From: JADGOV01 sp963814355
GTDB taxonomy: Bacteria; Actinomycetota; Actinomycetes; JADGOV01
Length of the DNA: 64,000 bases
Direction: 5' to 3'
Assembly (NCBI GenBank): GCA_963814355.1
Contig: CAWFCZ010000023.1
Coordinates: 106,530 to 170,529 of the forward strand
Positions within the stretch are counted from its first letter, which is position 1. Each line of letters begins with the position of its first letter. The notes under the pieces are model-generated. The model was not told the origin of the DNA. It searched no databases and worked only from the letters and a program-made list of their open reading frames with translations. Position numbers and translations under genes: made by a program. Shown here piece after piece: positions 8,269-18,059 of the stretch.

Positions 8269-9387
8269 AGGAGAACGGAAGTAGGTCGACTGTCAGGCGG
8301 TGATGTAGGCGAGGTCGGGGTCTCCGAAGAAGCCGCGGACTAGGTGCGGCATGCGCTGTAGCCGGCGGAGGGCGGCGATGACTTTGGAGGTGAACTCGTC
8401 GCGGGTTGTGACGCTGGTCCGTCCGACCCGGTCGTGTTTCACGTTCTTCCAGACCCACTCGTCGGGGTTGAGCTGTGGGGAGTAGGCGGGGAGGATGAAC
8501 AGCTTGAATCGGCCGCGGGTGGAGGCGACGAAGGCTTTGACCGACTTGGCTTTGTGGGTGGGATGCCCGTCGACGATCAGGTACACGCCGCGGCCTGTGG
8601 CTCGTTCGGTGTCGGTGAGGAGTCTGGTGCAGAAGTCGATGAACCGTTCGGCGGTGAACGACCCGGTGTAGGTGGCGAACCGCAGCAGACCTTGGCCGGT
8701 GACCGCGGAGATCATGTTCAGGCTGTGCCGGGCGCCGGTGGCCTTCACGATCGGGGTCCGCCCGACCGGCGCCCACGTCGTGCCGGCGTGGTAGTCCGAT
8801 CGGATGCCGGCCTCGTCGGCGAAGTACACCGTGGCGCCTTCGGCTTTCGCCGCCGCCCGGATCGCCGGGAAGTCCTCGGTCTTCCACCGGGCCACCGCGT
8901 CGGGGTCGGCCTGCCAGGCCCGCCACAACGGCCGCTGCGGGGACAGCCCCAGCGTGCGGAGCAGTCGACCCACGCTGACCGCCGACAGCGACACCTTGAA
9001 CTCGCGGCGGATCAGCTGCCGGACCAGATCCCGGGTCCACAACGCGAAGTCGAACTCCAGCTGCCGCGGATCGGACCCACAGACCAGCGTGTACACCCGG
9101 CGCATCTGCTCACCGCTCAGCTTCGGCGGGCGGCCCGGCACCGGCCTGGCCGCCAGCGCCCCCCGGCCACCCTCGCGGGCCTTCGCCAGCCAGCCGTACA
9201 CCGTCTTACGGTGCATCCCCAGCGTCGCCGCCACATCTTCCGGATGCTGACCGGCCGCTACCGCGTCCACCGCCCGCAGCCGCAACTGCTCCAACGTCAC
9301 ATGATCAAGCTTCCGGCCATCGTTCTCGCGCACATCTCATTATCCCAGAAACACACCGCAAAGTCGACTTACTTACGCTCGTGTTGG
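8269..9387 (-). mobile_element. IS630-family insertion sequence
   Basis: A 1119-bp element is flanked by a TA duplication (8267-8268 and 9388-9389), the target preference of IS630/Tc1-mariner elements. Imperfect terminal inverted repeats share AAGTA followed by GTCGACT on both ends (about 8279-8291 and 9362-9376), with more mismatches toward the tips. The element holds one transposase gene. Precise excision restores the interrupted GGDEF-EAL frame, so the boundaries are well supported. Confidence 0.9.
8293..9333 (-). CDS. IS630-family transposase, full length
   Basis: This 346-residue DDE transposase catalyses cut-and-paste transposition. An N-terminal helix-turn-helix (DVAATLGMHRKTVYGWLAKA) and a second winged-helix region precede the catalytic domain. 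The DDE residues are seen in YFADEAGIRS, YLIVDGHPTHKAKS and LPAYSPQLNPDEWVW. No frameshift or stop is visible, so the element may still be active. It reads opposite to the gene it interrupts. Its antisense strand is also open in one frame and joins the GGDEF frame; that long open frame is not a real gene. Confidence 0.96.
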   Translation of the reverse strand: MRENDGRKLDHVTLEQLRLRAVDAVAAGQHPEDVAATLGMHRKTVYGWLAKAREGGRGALAARPVPGRPPKLSGEQMRRVYTLVCGSDPRQLEFDFALWTRDLVRQLIRREFKVSLSAVSVGRLLRTLGLSPQRPLWRAWQADPDAVARWKTEDFPAIRAAAKAEGATVYFADEAGIRSDYHAGTTWAPVGRTPIVKATGARHSLNMISAVTGQGLLRFATYTGSFTAERFIDFCTRLLTDTERATGRGVYLIVDGHPTHKAKSVKAFVASTRGRFKLFILPAYSPQLNPDEWVWKNVKHDRVGRTSVTTRDEFTSKVIAALRRLQRMPHLVRGFFGDPDLAYITA

Positions 9388-11334
9388 TATGCCCAGGCAG
9401 CCAACGCTGTCGGCGCCGAGGAGTCGCTGGAGCGCAAGTACCGTCTGGAGCCGGGACCTGCGGTGCAGGCCAAGTACGACCAGGCCGCGGCGAGGTTCAT
9501 TACCGCTCTGGGCGAGGTCCGGGACGACGGCGACCCAGCTGACCGGGCGTTCGTCGACACGACCTTGGCGCACCACTCTGACTATCTGAAGGCGATCGAC
9601 CTGCTGTTCCGGGCTACCGACCGGGGCGACACAGCCACCGCGTTGACGGTCGACCACGACCACGTCGATCCGTCGTTCGGCGCGATCGAGGAGGCCGTCC
9701 TGGGAGCCGCCCAGACAAAGCACGACCTGGCGCTTTGGCAGCTGACGCGCCTGAAGCACCTGGTGACCACCACGAGGCGGCTGACACCGCTGGTGTTCCT
9801 GGCCGGGCTGGGGCTGGCCGCGTTGCTCGCCTGGGTCGGCCGCAGGCACCGCCGCCAACTAGCCGCGGAACGCTCACAAGCCGTCCACGCCTCGCTGCAC
9901 GACGCGCTGACCGGGCTACCGAACCGCACGCTGCTGGCTGACCGGTTCGCTCAGGCCCTGCGCGCCGACACCCGCGCGGGCACCGCGACCGGGTTGCTGC
10001 TCATCGACCTAGACCGGTTCAAGGACATCAACGACACTTTCGGCCACCAGTACGGCGATGAGTTGCTCACCCAGGTCGGCCCGCGGCTGACCGGGGTGTT
10101 GCGCGAGGTAGACACCGTGGCAAGGCTCGGCGGCGAGGAGTTCGCGGTCTTGCTGCCCAACGTCCACTCGGTCCACGACGCCGTCACGGTCGCGGCCAAG
10201 CTCCGCGCGGCCCTGAGCCTCCCGTTCCACGTGGCCGGCGTCGACCTTGATGTGGAGGCCAGCGTCGGGGTGGTGCTCTCCGGCGAGCACGGCGAGGACC
10301 CGACGACGCTGCTGCAGCGGGCGGACATCGCGATGTACGTCGCGAAGACGCAGAACGTCGGGGTTTTCGCCTACGACCCCGCCGTCGACGGGCACTCCCC
10401 GGCGAAACTTGCGCTGCTCGGGGACCTGCGCCGGGCGCTCGAACGCGACGAGCTGGTCCTGCACTACCAGCCCAAGGTCAGTATCAGCACCGGCGACGTG
10501 GTCAGCGCCGAGGCCCTCGTCCGCTGGCAGCACCCCGAACGTGGCATGATCTTCCCCGACGACTTCATCCCGATGGCCGAGCACACCGGTCTGATCGGCC
10601 CGCTCACGCAGTACGTCCTAGACGCCGCTCTGGCGCAGATGCGCACGTGGGTCGACGCCGGCAGGCCGCTAGCGGTGTCGGTGAACCTGTCCGCGCGCAA
10701 CCTGCTCGACGAGCGCCTGCCGGCGATGGTCGCCAAGCTCCTGGCCACTCACGGCGTCAGCGCGAAGCTGCTCGAGCTGGAGGTCACCGAGTCCGCGCTA
10801 ATGACCGAACCGGTCCGGGCTCAGCGGCTGCTCGAGGAACTGTCCGCCCTTGGAGTGCGGATCTCCATCGACGATTTCGGCTCCGGCTACACCAGCCTCG
10901 GGCAGCTCAAGACCCTCCCGGTCGATGAGCTGAAGATCGACAAGTCGTTCGTTATGGCGATGGGCGAAGACCGCAGCAACGCCCTGATCGTGCACAGTGT
11001 CGTCGACCTCGGCCACAACCTGGGCCTGACGATCGTCGCCGAAGGTGTCGAAACCGAACAGGCCCTCACCGCGCTCCGGGGGTTCGGGTGCGACCTCGCT
11101 CAGGGCTATCACCTGAGCCGCCCGATCACCGCCGCCGCCCTGAACGCCTGGCTCCACGGACGCAACATCCTCCCGCTGCCCCGCGAGCTCGGGGCGATGC
11201 CGAATCCCCTGCTGCCTGGGCGGGGGGCTGCTCCGTTCGGCCCGAGGAACCCCGCGCTACACTTGCGCCCTCCCGACGCCGGTGACCACGACCCTGGCCG
11301 GATCCGCCGCCCCGCCGCCACCGGGATCGCCTAA
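9388..11334 (+). pseudogene. 3' part of a GGDEF-EAL c-di-GMP protein
   Basis: This fragment holds the working domains of a membrane-bound c-di-GMP enzyme. First comes a helical extracytoplasmic sensor of about 120 residues. A second membrane helix follows (LTPLVFLAGLGLAALLAWVG). The GGDEF domain has GGEEF in the active site, with REVD five residues upstream as a possible inhibitory RxxD site. The EAL domain has EALVRW, the EVTESALM segment and DDFGSGYTSL. All EAL signature parts are intact, so phosphodiesterase activity would be expected of the whole protein. The insertion removes its start codon and membrane anchor (8057-8268). Expression would need a promoter and start inside or after the element, and I see no convincing one. 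Confidence 0.88.
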
Positions 11335-11386
11335 CTAACCGATGGTCAGCCACCACCTGCAGATCCTGCGCCGCGGCCCTGGTGCG

Positions 11387-11411
11387 CGGCACCCGACCCG
11401 CCCCGGTGCCG
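11387..11411. terminator. possible bidirectional terminator hairpin
   Basis: CGGCACC and GGTGCCG form a perfect 7-bp stem around an 11-base loop, between the convergent ends of the GGDEF-EAL gene and the cobalamin operon. There is no clear T tract. Confidence 0.4.
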
Positions 11412-11423
11412 AGCAGGTCAGCT

Positions 11424-12481
11424 TCACGCCGGCCGCGGGACGTAGGCGTTGAAGTGGAGGGCCTCGTCGAGGGCGGTCCGCAACCGTGCCCGGTTGGCGG
11501 GCTCGGCCGGGACGGCAACCCGTATGTAGAAGGCGTCCAATCCGGGGAATGTCCCGGCCCGGCGGACCGCTATCCCGGCGCCGAGCAGGCGCTCCGGCAG
11601 GTCCGGACGGTGCGAGCGCAGGAGCACGAAGTTGGCCGGGGAAGCCCGGATCTGCACGGGCAGCCGTCGAGAGCGTTCAGCAGGTCGGTGCGGGCGGCGG
11701 CGACCGCCCGCACCCGATCCAGCCGTTCGGCCTCGGCGCCGCAGAGCAGCTCCACGGCCCGGGCGGTAAGTGAGCTGACCGGCCACGGCTGCACCGCGGT
11801 GGCCAACCGGGTGAGGAGGTGGGGTGGGCCGAGTGCGTAACCGACGCGCAGCCCGGCGAGGCCCCACAATTTGGTCAGGCTGCGTACGCAAACCAGGCCG
11901 GGTAACCCCAGCCCAGCCAGCCCGGCCGCGTCAGGCAGGAAGTCGTCGAACGCCCCGTCGACGACGACGGTCCGTCCCGGCCGGGTCAGCCGAGCGACCA
12001 GGTCGGCCGGTTCATACCGTCCGGTCGGGTTGTCCGGACGGCCGAGTACGACGAGGTCGGCTTCCTCGGGCACGGCGCGAGGGTCGAGGACGAAGCCGCC
12101 GGCTGCGCTGCGTACCACCCTGACCACCCGCACCCCGGCGGAGCGCAGCGCCGCCTCCGGCGCGGTGAAGGACGGGTGGACGCAGGCCGCGAGTCGCGGC
12201 GCCAGCCCGTACGCCACCGCCCAGAACGCCTCGGCCGCCCCGTTGAGCAGTCGGCACCCGGCGGGTTCGACGCCGTGCCGGGCGGCGGCCGCGGCTGCGC
12301 CGGCCGCCGGGTCGGGGTAGCTCGCCAGGTCCACCTCGGCCAGGGCGGCCCGTAGCCAGGCCGGCGGCCCGGGCCAGACGTTGACGGCGAGGTTGAGCGT
12401 CCCGGGCGGAACCTGCCGGTCACCGTGCTCACTCAGCCCGGTCAGCGTGGTGTGTCCAGCAGGCTCAGTAGTCCAGGCCAC
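11424..12481 (-). pseudogene. cobC: CobC-like L-threonine-phosphate decarboxylase, frameshifted
   Basis: This fold-type I PLP enzyme would supply the aminopropanol phosphate arm of cobalamin. Conserved parts include RPDNPTGRYEP, VVVDGAFDDFLPDA, and the PLP-lysine region SLTKLWGLAGLRVGYALG. The frame breaks near 11659-11664, where GGCTGCCC appears to have lost one C. The last 80 residues (VQIRASPANFVLLRS to HFNAYVPRPA) follow in another frame. The ATG at 12481 overlaps the cobO stop by about 17 bases, consistent with the operon. Histidinol-phosphate aminotransferases are related, but the context points to cobalamin. The gene is last in the B12 operon. Confidence 0.8.
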
Positions 12482-13055
12482 GCTTCGCCCGTACCCCGGT
12501 CTCGTACACGTGCTTGACCTTGCGCATCTCGGTGACGGTGTCGGCGAGGTCGATCAGCGCTTCCGGGGCGTTGCGTCCGGTGCAGATCACGTTGGTCTCG
12601 GGGGAGCGACCGCGGATCGCGGTCCAGACCCGTTCGCCGTCCACCCAGCCGTAGCTGACCGGGTAGGTCACCTCATCGAGCACCACCAGGTCGTAGCGGC
12701 CGGAGCTCAGGGCGGCCTCGGCTGCGTCCCACGCCTTGCAGGCGATGGCCGCGGAACGGTCCAGGTCGTCGCTGTCCCAGGTGAAACCGTCGCCGATGGT
12801 AAACCACTCGACGCCGAGTCGGCGGGCGACCTCTTCCTCGCCGACCCGCCACTTGCCCGACTTCATGAACTGCACGACCAGGCAGGTCCAGCCGCGGGAC
12901 ACCGACCGCATCAGCGTGCCGAACGCGGCCGTCGACTTGCCTTTGCCGTCGCCGGTGTTGAGCAGCACGATCGAGGGCACCCGGCGCGCCGGCGGCCGCT
13001 CGCCTCGTACCCGGGGCAGGACTTCTGTCCCAGCGGCAGCGGTATCAGCGGTCAC
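12465..13055 (-). CDS. cobO: corrinoid adenosyltransferase
   Basis: This 196-residue CobA/CobO-type enzyme transfers the adenosyl group of ATP to cobalt in corrinoids. The P-loop is NTGDGKGKSTAAFG near residue 33. It is followed by VVQFMKSGKWRVGEEE, LVVLDEVTYPVSYGW and CTGRNAPEALIDLADTVTEM, all typical. The GTG at 13055 overlaps the cobQ stop as GTGA, with GGAGG 6 bases upstream inside cobQ, so translation is coupled. It is intact and of normal length. Confidence 0.95.
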   Translation of the reverse strand: MTADTAAAGTEVLPRVRGERPPARRVPSIVLLNTGDGKGKSTAAFGTLMRSVSRGWTCLVVQFMKSGKWRVGEEEVARRLGVEWFTIGDGFTWDSDDLDRSAAIACKAWDAAEAALSSGRYDLVVLDEVTYPVSYGWVDGERVWTAIRGRSPETNVICTGRNAPEALIDLADTVTEMRKVKHVYETGVRAKRGLDY

Positions 13056-14266
13056 AACAAACCTCCGGTCAGTCGTTCCAGTAGGTGAACGTCGAGGTGC
13101 TCGGACACGGCCGCGGCTAACTCGTCGAAGACCGCGTCGAGGTGCTGGCTGGGCGCCCCGTCAGGCGTCGGGCCGATGAGCGCCGCCACCACGGCGGGGT
13201 TCTCGAGCAACCCGTGGCAGGCCACGCCGAGCACGTTGCCCTGGACCAAACCGCGGTCCTCGGGGAGTGCGGGTGCTACGGAGCCGGTGGCTCGGGAGCG
13301 TCCGTGGCGGATGTCGTACGCGTCGGCGGGGATCCCGGCAAGGGTCCGCCACGGCGCCGGGAGGTCGTCGGCGAACCGGATGCGGACCCGGCCGACGAGC
13401 TTATCCCCGGCGTAGTCAGTGACCACCGGCAGCAGGCCCAGCCCGGGGCCGGAGTCTTCCAGCCCGTCTGGCCCGCCGACCCGGTGTTCGCCGAGTAGAT
13501 CCAGCCCGCCGCAGATGCCCCAGATCCTTATGCCGGCGGCCGCGGCCCGCGCCACGGCGACATCAAGGCCTCGCTCGTCCGGCAGCCGGTGGGCGAGCAT
13601 CGGCAGCAGCCCGGCGTACGGCATCCCAGTGCACGCGGCGAGTTCCCCCGGTCCGTCTCGGAGCAGGGCCTGATCGCCACGGAACCGGTTGAGCACGAAC
13701 CGGTCCAGCCGGGAGCGGTCCGCCGCAGCGAGCAGCGCCCAGGTCCCGTACAGGTGGGCGAAGGCACCGCCGCGGTCGATGTCGGCAACGAGCAGGACCG
13801 GCGCGCCGGCGTGGGCAGCAACCCGCATGTTGGCCAGGTCGGTGTCCCGCAGGTTGATCTCCGCCGGGCTGCCCGCGCCTTCACAGATCACCAGGTCGTA
13901 GCCGTTGATCAGCTCGTCGAGGGAGCCGGCGATCGTCGGCCACAGGTCCCGCCGGCGCTCGGTCCACCCTCGCCTTGACAGCCCCGAGTCCACCCGGCCG
14001 AGGACGACGACCTGGCTGCCGTCCCGCTCGGGCTTGACGAGGACCGGCCCCATCCGTACGTCGGGCTCGGCGCGGGCGGCGAGCGCCTGCAGCCATTGGG
14101 CGACGCCGAGTTCCCCGCCAGCCACCACCCGGGCGTTGTTCGACATGTTCTGGCCCTTGAACGGGGCCACTCGAAGCCCCCGGTCGGCGTACCAGCGGCA
14201 CAGCGCGGTGCTGAGCAGGCTCTTCCCGGCGCCGCTGGTGCATCCCTGCACCATCACCGCCGGCAT
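13052..14266 (-). CDS. cobQ: cobyric acid synthase with an internal deletion
   Basis: CobQ amidates side chains of adenosylcobyrinic a,c-diamide. The N-terminal synthetase domain is clear: VQGCTSGAGKS, PFKGQNMSNNARV, CEGAGSPAEINLRDTDLANM and VADIDRGGAFAHLYG. The C-terminal glutaminase keeps the nucleophile region WGICGGLDLLGE and a VACHGLLENPAV segment. At 404 residues it is 80-100 shorter than usual. The segment joining the domains is missing (in homologues a VVRLPRISNFTDxDAL-type strand plus the LPGTK-type loop): LPDERG runs straight into LDVAVARAAAAG. The loss is in frame. Activity is doubtful unless the assembly is wrong. The start at 14266 overlaps the cobD end. Confidence 0.88.
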   Translation of the reverse strand: MPAVMVQGCTSGAGKSLLSTALCRWYADRGLRVAPFKGQNMSNNARVVAGGELGVAQWLQALAARAEPDVRMGPVLVKPERDGSQVVVLGRVDSGLSRRGWTERRRDLWPTIAGSLDELINGYDLVICEGAGSPAEINLRDTDLANMRVAAHAGAPVLLVADIDRGGAFAHLYGTWALLAAADRSRLDRFVLNRFRGDQALLRDGPGELAACTGMPYAGLLPMLAHRLPDERGLDVAVARAAAAGIRIWGICGGLDLLGEHRVGGPDGLEDSGPGLGLLPVVTDYAGDKLVGRVRIRFADDLPAPWRTLAGIPADAYDIRHGRSRATGSVAPALPEDRGLVQGNVLGVACHGLLENPAVVAALIGPTPDGAPSQHLDAVFDELAAAVSEHLDVHLLERLTGGLL

Positions 14267-15145
14267 GCGTGCTCCAGCCCGGCGGTGAGTAGCACGGCCA
14301 GCGCCACAACGCGTCGGGTGACTGCCATCGCGGCCGCCACGTCGCCCGGCCGGGGCGCCGGCGCGGCGGCGTTGAGCTGGTACACGCCCGGCTTGCCGAG
14401 GCGGCGGTCCAGCCGGACGGCGAGGGCGCCCATCGGCCAGCCGGCGTTCGGGGAGGGAGTCCGCTGGGCTTCTCGGGCGGTGCCCCGCCAGGCGCCGGGG
14501 GCGGCTCCGAGCAGCAGCAGGGCGGCGGTCACCCGGGCGGGCACCAGGTTCAGCACGACATCGGCCCGGGCGGCGACCCGGCCGGCGTACCGCCAGCGCG
14601 GGCTGCGGTAACCCCAGCAGGCATCCGCGGTGTTGGCGTACCGGTAGGTCGCGGCGGCCGGCAGCCCGCCAAGGGCGTACCAGAGCAGCGGGGCCAGCAA
14701 CGAGTCCGAAAGGTTCGAGCGACTCCAACGCCGCCGCGCGGACCTGCTCCGCCGTCAAATCCGTGGTGTCCCGGCTCACGATCCGGGCCACCGCCGCCCG
14801 CCCGGCTCCGAGGTCGACCGCCAGCGCCGCCTCGACGGCGGCGACCTCTTCGACGAGCATGCGGATTGAGAGCAGCGGCCACAGCGCGGCACCCCGGGCC
14901 AGCACCCGTTCCGGCCTCGGCAGCCGCCGCGCCGCGGCCTCGCGCCCGGCGCCCGCGCCCAGCGCCACCCCGGCGCCGGCCGCCCAGGCCACCCCGCCGC
15001 GGAGCACGGCGCGGGCCGGCGGATCGGCCGGCACCCAGCGCGCGAGGGGTTCCAGGTACCGGCCGGCAGCCGGGACCGGATGCAGGCCCGCGGGGGGCTC
15101 GCGCAGGGCGAGATCAAGGCCGACGGCAAGCACCCCGGCTAGCAC
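14254..15145 (-). pseudogene. cobD: CobD/CbiB adenosylcobinamide-phosphate synthase, frameshifted
   Basis: This integral membrane enzyme attaches aminopropanol phosphate to cobyric acid. The GTG at 15145 follows the importer ATPase stop by one base. The first half (LDLALREPPAGLHPVPAAGRYL, then ARIVSRDTTDLTAEQVRAAALESL) and the second half (LLAPLLWYALGGLPAAATYRYANTAD, PSPNAGWPMGALA, LGKPGVYQLNA) are typical. They lie in different frames, joined near 14705-14715. Removing one base restores ESL-NLSDSLLAPL. The length of about 297 residues is then normal. The gene overlaps the cobQ start by 13 bases. Confidence 0.85.
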
Positions 15146-15146
15146 G

Positions 15147-15947
15147 TCAGCCGGCCTTCGCCGGCGCGGCCCGTTCGGCTCGGACCGGCAGGACGGCGCG
15201 GCTACCGTCCGGTTGGGTCACGACCCGGACCCGGGCCCCGTACGCCTGGGACAGGGTCCACTCGGTCAGTACCCGGCCGGGGGAACCGACGGCGAGCGAG
15301 CGCCCCCGATCCAGCAGGACGAGCTGCTCGGCGTACTGCCCGGCGAGGGTGAGGTCATGCAACGCGCTGAGCACGGTGAGTCCCTCGTCGCGGCGCAGGG
15401 CGTCGACCAGCTCCAGCGCCTGCTGCTGGCGCCCGAGGTCCAGGGCGCTGGTCGGCTCGTCGAGGAGCAGGACCCGGGGCTGCTGGGCCAGGGCACGGGC
15501 CAGCACGACGCGCTGCCGCTCCCCACCGGAGAGGGCGCCGAGTCGGCGATGCGCGAATGCAGCCAGGTCGAGCCGGGCCAGTACCCCGGCGACCACGGCA
15601 CGATCGGTGCCGGAGTCGCGGCCGAGGTAGGGCAGATACGGGCGGCGACCGAGCAGGACGTAGTCGGCGACCGGCATGTCCGGAGGCAGGGTGGGCTCCT
15701 GAACGACGACCGCAACCACCCGGGCCCGCTCGGCGGAGCCCATCGCGCCCAGCACGGCACCCTGCCACCGCACCTCGCCGCCGTGCGGGATCAGTCCGGC
15801 GGCGGCGAGCAACGCCGTCGTCTTGCCGGCCCCGTTCGGCCCGATCAGCGCCAGCCAGCCCGCAGGGGGAACAGCCACACTCAGCCCCTCGAGCACGGTT
15901 ACCCCGCCGAGCTGCGCCGACACCCGGTCCAGAACCAGGCCGGTCAC
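15147..15947 (-). CDS. cobalamin-type ABC importer ATPase (BtuD/FecE family)
   Basis: This 266-residue ATPase powers uptake through the adjacent permease. The Walker A is LIGPNGAGKTTALLAAAGL, the signature LGALSGGERQRVVLARAL, the Walker B LLLDEPTSALDLGRQ and the H-loop SALHDLTLAGQYA. It overlaps the permease stop by 4 bases. The family also serves haem and siderophore uptake. The cobalamin assignment rests on the B12 riboswitch before the operon and on the cob genes after it. Confidence 0.92.
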   Translation of the reverse strand: MTGLVLDRVSAQLGGVTVLEGLSVAVPPAGWLALIGPNGAGKTTALLAAAGLIPHGGEVRWQGAVLGAMGSAERARVVAVVVQEPTLPPDMPVADYVLLGRRPYLPYLGRDSGTDRAVVAGVLARLDLAAFAHRRLGALSGGERQRVVLARALAQQPRVLLLDEPTSALDLGRQQQALELVDALRRDEGLTVLSALHDLTLAGQYAEQLVLLDRGRSLAVGSPGRVLTEWTLSQAYGARVRVVTQPDGSRAVLPVRAERAAPAKAG

Positions 15948-17032
15948 GCCAGCTCCCGGCGTCGAAGGTGCAGGACAAGGGCGAAGAACGGGGCCCCGAC
16001 GGCGGCTGTGATCACGCCGATCGGCACCTCGGCCGGAGAGGCCACCGTGCGCGCCGCGACGTCGGCCAGTACCAGGAAGGCGGCCCCGGCCAGCGCCGAC
16101 AGCGGAAGCACCACGGCGTTCGACGCACCCACCAGCATCCGCACGGTGTGCGGTACCACGATCCCGACGAAGCCGATCAGCCCGCTGACCGCGACCGCCG
16201 CCGCTGTGGCCAACGTTGCGGCGGCCACCACCGTCAGGCGGAGCCGCGTCGTGTGCAGGCCCAGCGCCCGGGCCTCGGTGTCGCCGAGTCGCAGCGCGTC
16301 CAGCAGCCGGCGGTGAGCGAGGATGACGATCACGCTGCCGGCGACGTACGGCGTGATCAGTGCCACGTCACCCCAGCCGGCGCTGCTCAGATCACCGAGC
16401 AGCCAGGAGTAGACCTCGCGCAGGTTGTCGGCGTGGCGCTGCTGAACGTAGGTCTGCACCGCCTGCGCGAAGGCCGCCACCGCAACCCCGGCGAGCACGA
16501 GCGACGTGGTGCCGCGTCCGCCGACCGAGCGGCCCAGCAGGTAGGTCGCGGCCACCGCCCCGACCGCGCCGGCGAAGGCGGCCAACGGCACCAGCGCGCC
16601 GCTCCCCCCGGCGGCCGCCACCGCCACGGTCGCCCCCAGACCCGCGCCGGAAGCCACCCCCAGCAGGTAGGGATCGGCGAGCGGGTTGACGAAGACACCC
16701 TGATACGCCGCGCCGGAAACCGCGAGGGCTGCCCCCACCACCACCCCCAGCACAACCCGGGGGGCGCGGAGCTGCCACAGCACCGCCTCCTGCCACGGCG
16801 GCAGCGCGTTCGAACCGCGCCCGGTGAGGCGCCCGAGCACCTCGGCCAGAACACCCCCCGGCGGGAGCCTCGCCGCCCCGACTCCCAGCCCCACCGCCGC
16901 GGCGCTCAGCAGCGCGAGCCCGGCAGCGAGCACCCAACGCGCACGCAGACCCGAGGAGGGCAGCCGGGCCGGCTCAGGCAACGCCGCCGGCCCGGGCGGC
17001 GCCGCGGTCACCGTGCCGGTCCGGGAACCCAC
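15944..17032 (-). CDS. cobalamin-type ABC importer permease (BtuC/FecCD family)
   Basis: This 362-residue polytopic protein has about ten membrane helices. FecCD landmarks are LRAPRVVLGVVVGAALAVSG near residue 90, VFVNPLADPYLLGVASGAGLGA, YSWLLGDLSSAGW, and the C-terminal GFVGIVVPHTVRMLVG with AEVPIGVITAAVGAPFFALVL. It is unbroken. It lies 5 bases after the binding-protein gene and overlaps the ATPase gene, forming a btuF-btuC-btuD-like importer. Confidence 0.93.
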   Translation of the reverse strand: MGSRTGTVTAAPPGPAALPEPARLPSSGLRARWVLAAGLALLSAAAVGLGVGAARLPPGGVLAEVLGRLTGRGSNALPPWQEAVLWQLRAPRVVLGVVVGAALAVSGAAYQGVFVNPLADPYLLGVASGAGLGATVAVAAAGGSGALVPLAAFAGAVGAVAATYLLGRSVGGRGTTSLVLAGVAVAAFAQAVQTYVQQRHADNLREVYSWLLGDLSSAGWGDVALITPYVAGSVIVILAHRRLLDALRLGDTEARALGLHTTRLRLTVVAAATLATAAAVAVSGLIGFVGIVVPHTVRMLVGASNAVVLPLSALAGAAFLVLADVAARTVASPAEVPIGVITAAVGAPFFALVLHLRRRELA

Positions 17033-17037
17033 GCCGC

Positions 17038-18018
17038 TCAGCCCGTCCCAGCGCGGGCCGGCAGTTTCGCCAGGCGGCTGGCGATCGCTTCGACCAGACC
17101 TACGATCCGCGGGCCCCAGCGGGATGCCACATCATCGTCGAGTTCCACCACGTTGCCGGTGCGTACCGCGGCAAGCTTGGACCAGCCGGGGCGGGCGGCG
17201 ACGGTCTTGGCGCTCTGCCCGCAGCACTTGGTGTCGGCGAGCAGTATGAGGTCGGGGTCGGCGCGCAGGACGAACTCCGCGGACAGCTTCGGATAGTCCC
17301 CGGCCCGCGTCGGCGCCTGGTCCGCGATGTTGACCAGCCCCAGCTGCTTGTAGAGCGAGCCGATGAACGTCCGGGACGTGGCGCTGTACAGGTCCGGGCC
17401 GAGCTCGTGGTAGATGGTCGTCCCGGACCGCTGAGGCGCCTTTCTCACGGCCGCCGCAAGATCCGTCCGCATGGCGGCGACCACGTGGGCCGCGTTGGCG
17501 ACGTGCCCGGTCAGCACCCCGAGCTGCTCGATCTGGGTGTAGCTGTCCCTCACGGTGGTCGCCGCCGGCGCCAGCAGCACCGGAAGCTTCAGTTTCCGAA
17601 GGCCGCCCACCAGACCCTTGATGTCGTTGGACACGACGACCAGATCCGGGGAGTACGCCGCGACAGCTTCGAGGTTGGGCTGGAAGCCGGACAGCTTCGT
17701 CCGCGGCGCCTCGGTCGGGTAGCTGGACTGATCGTCGACCGCCTTCACCTGTGGCCCGGCACCGATGGCGAAGAGAATCTCGGTCGCGGTCGCCGAGAGC
17801 GAGACGATCCGGGTCGGTTTGGCCGCTACCGTCACGGACCCGTTCGCCGCGGTAACCGTCTGCGGGAAAACGCCGGCCTTAGCGGATACCGACGTCGTGG
17901 GGGTCGCGGCCTTCGTCGAGCCGTCCGACCCGCCACAGCCGGTGAGCAGCACAGCCGCGCATGACAGGGCAGCGACCGCGCGGCGGTGCAATACCTGAGA
18001 CCGAGAAAACACGCTCAT
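17038..18018 (-). CDS. cobalamin-type ABC importer binding lipoprotein (BtuF-like)
   Basis: This 326-residue extracytoplasmic binding protein has a signal peptide with lipobox LLTGC at about residues 24-28. The mature part has PTRIVSLSATATEILFAIGAG, LSGFQPNLEAVAAYSPDLVVV and LRADPDLILLADTKCCGQ, typical of class III binding folds. The start may be the ATG at 18018 or the GTG at 18012. GGAAGG touches the ATG but is well spaced for the GTG. The B12 riboswitch at 18105-18240 precedes it and should repress the operon when adenosylcobalamin is plentiful. Confidence 0.9.
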   Translation of the reverse strand: MSVFSRSQVLHRRAVAALSCAAVLLTGCGGSDGSTKAATPTTSVSAKAGVFPQTVTAANGSVTVAAKPTRIVSLSATATEILFAIGAGPQVKAVDDQSSYPTEAPRTKLSGFQPNLEAVAAYSPDLVVVSNDIKGLVGGLRKLKLPVLLAPAATTVRDSYTQIEQLGVLTGHVANAAHVVAAMRTDLAAAVRKAPQRSGTTIYHELGPDLYSATSRTFIGSLYKQLGLVNIADQAPTRAGDYPKLSAEFVLRADPDLILLADTKCCGQSAKTVAARPGWSKLAAVRTGNVVELDDDVASRWGPRIVGLVEAIASRLAKLPARAGTG

Positions 18019-18059
18019 CCTTCCGGGATGTGCACGGAGGATGAACAGAGCCCGGCGCC

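Noticed and set aside
8434..11334. A 966-codon plus-strand frame running through the IS element into the GGDEF-EAL part
   Set aside because: Its first third is the antisense of an intact transposase. The frame joins the GGDEF part only because the antisense happens to be open, so it is not a fused gene.
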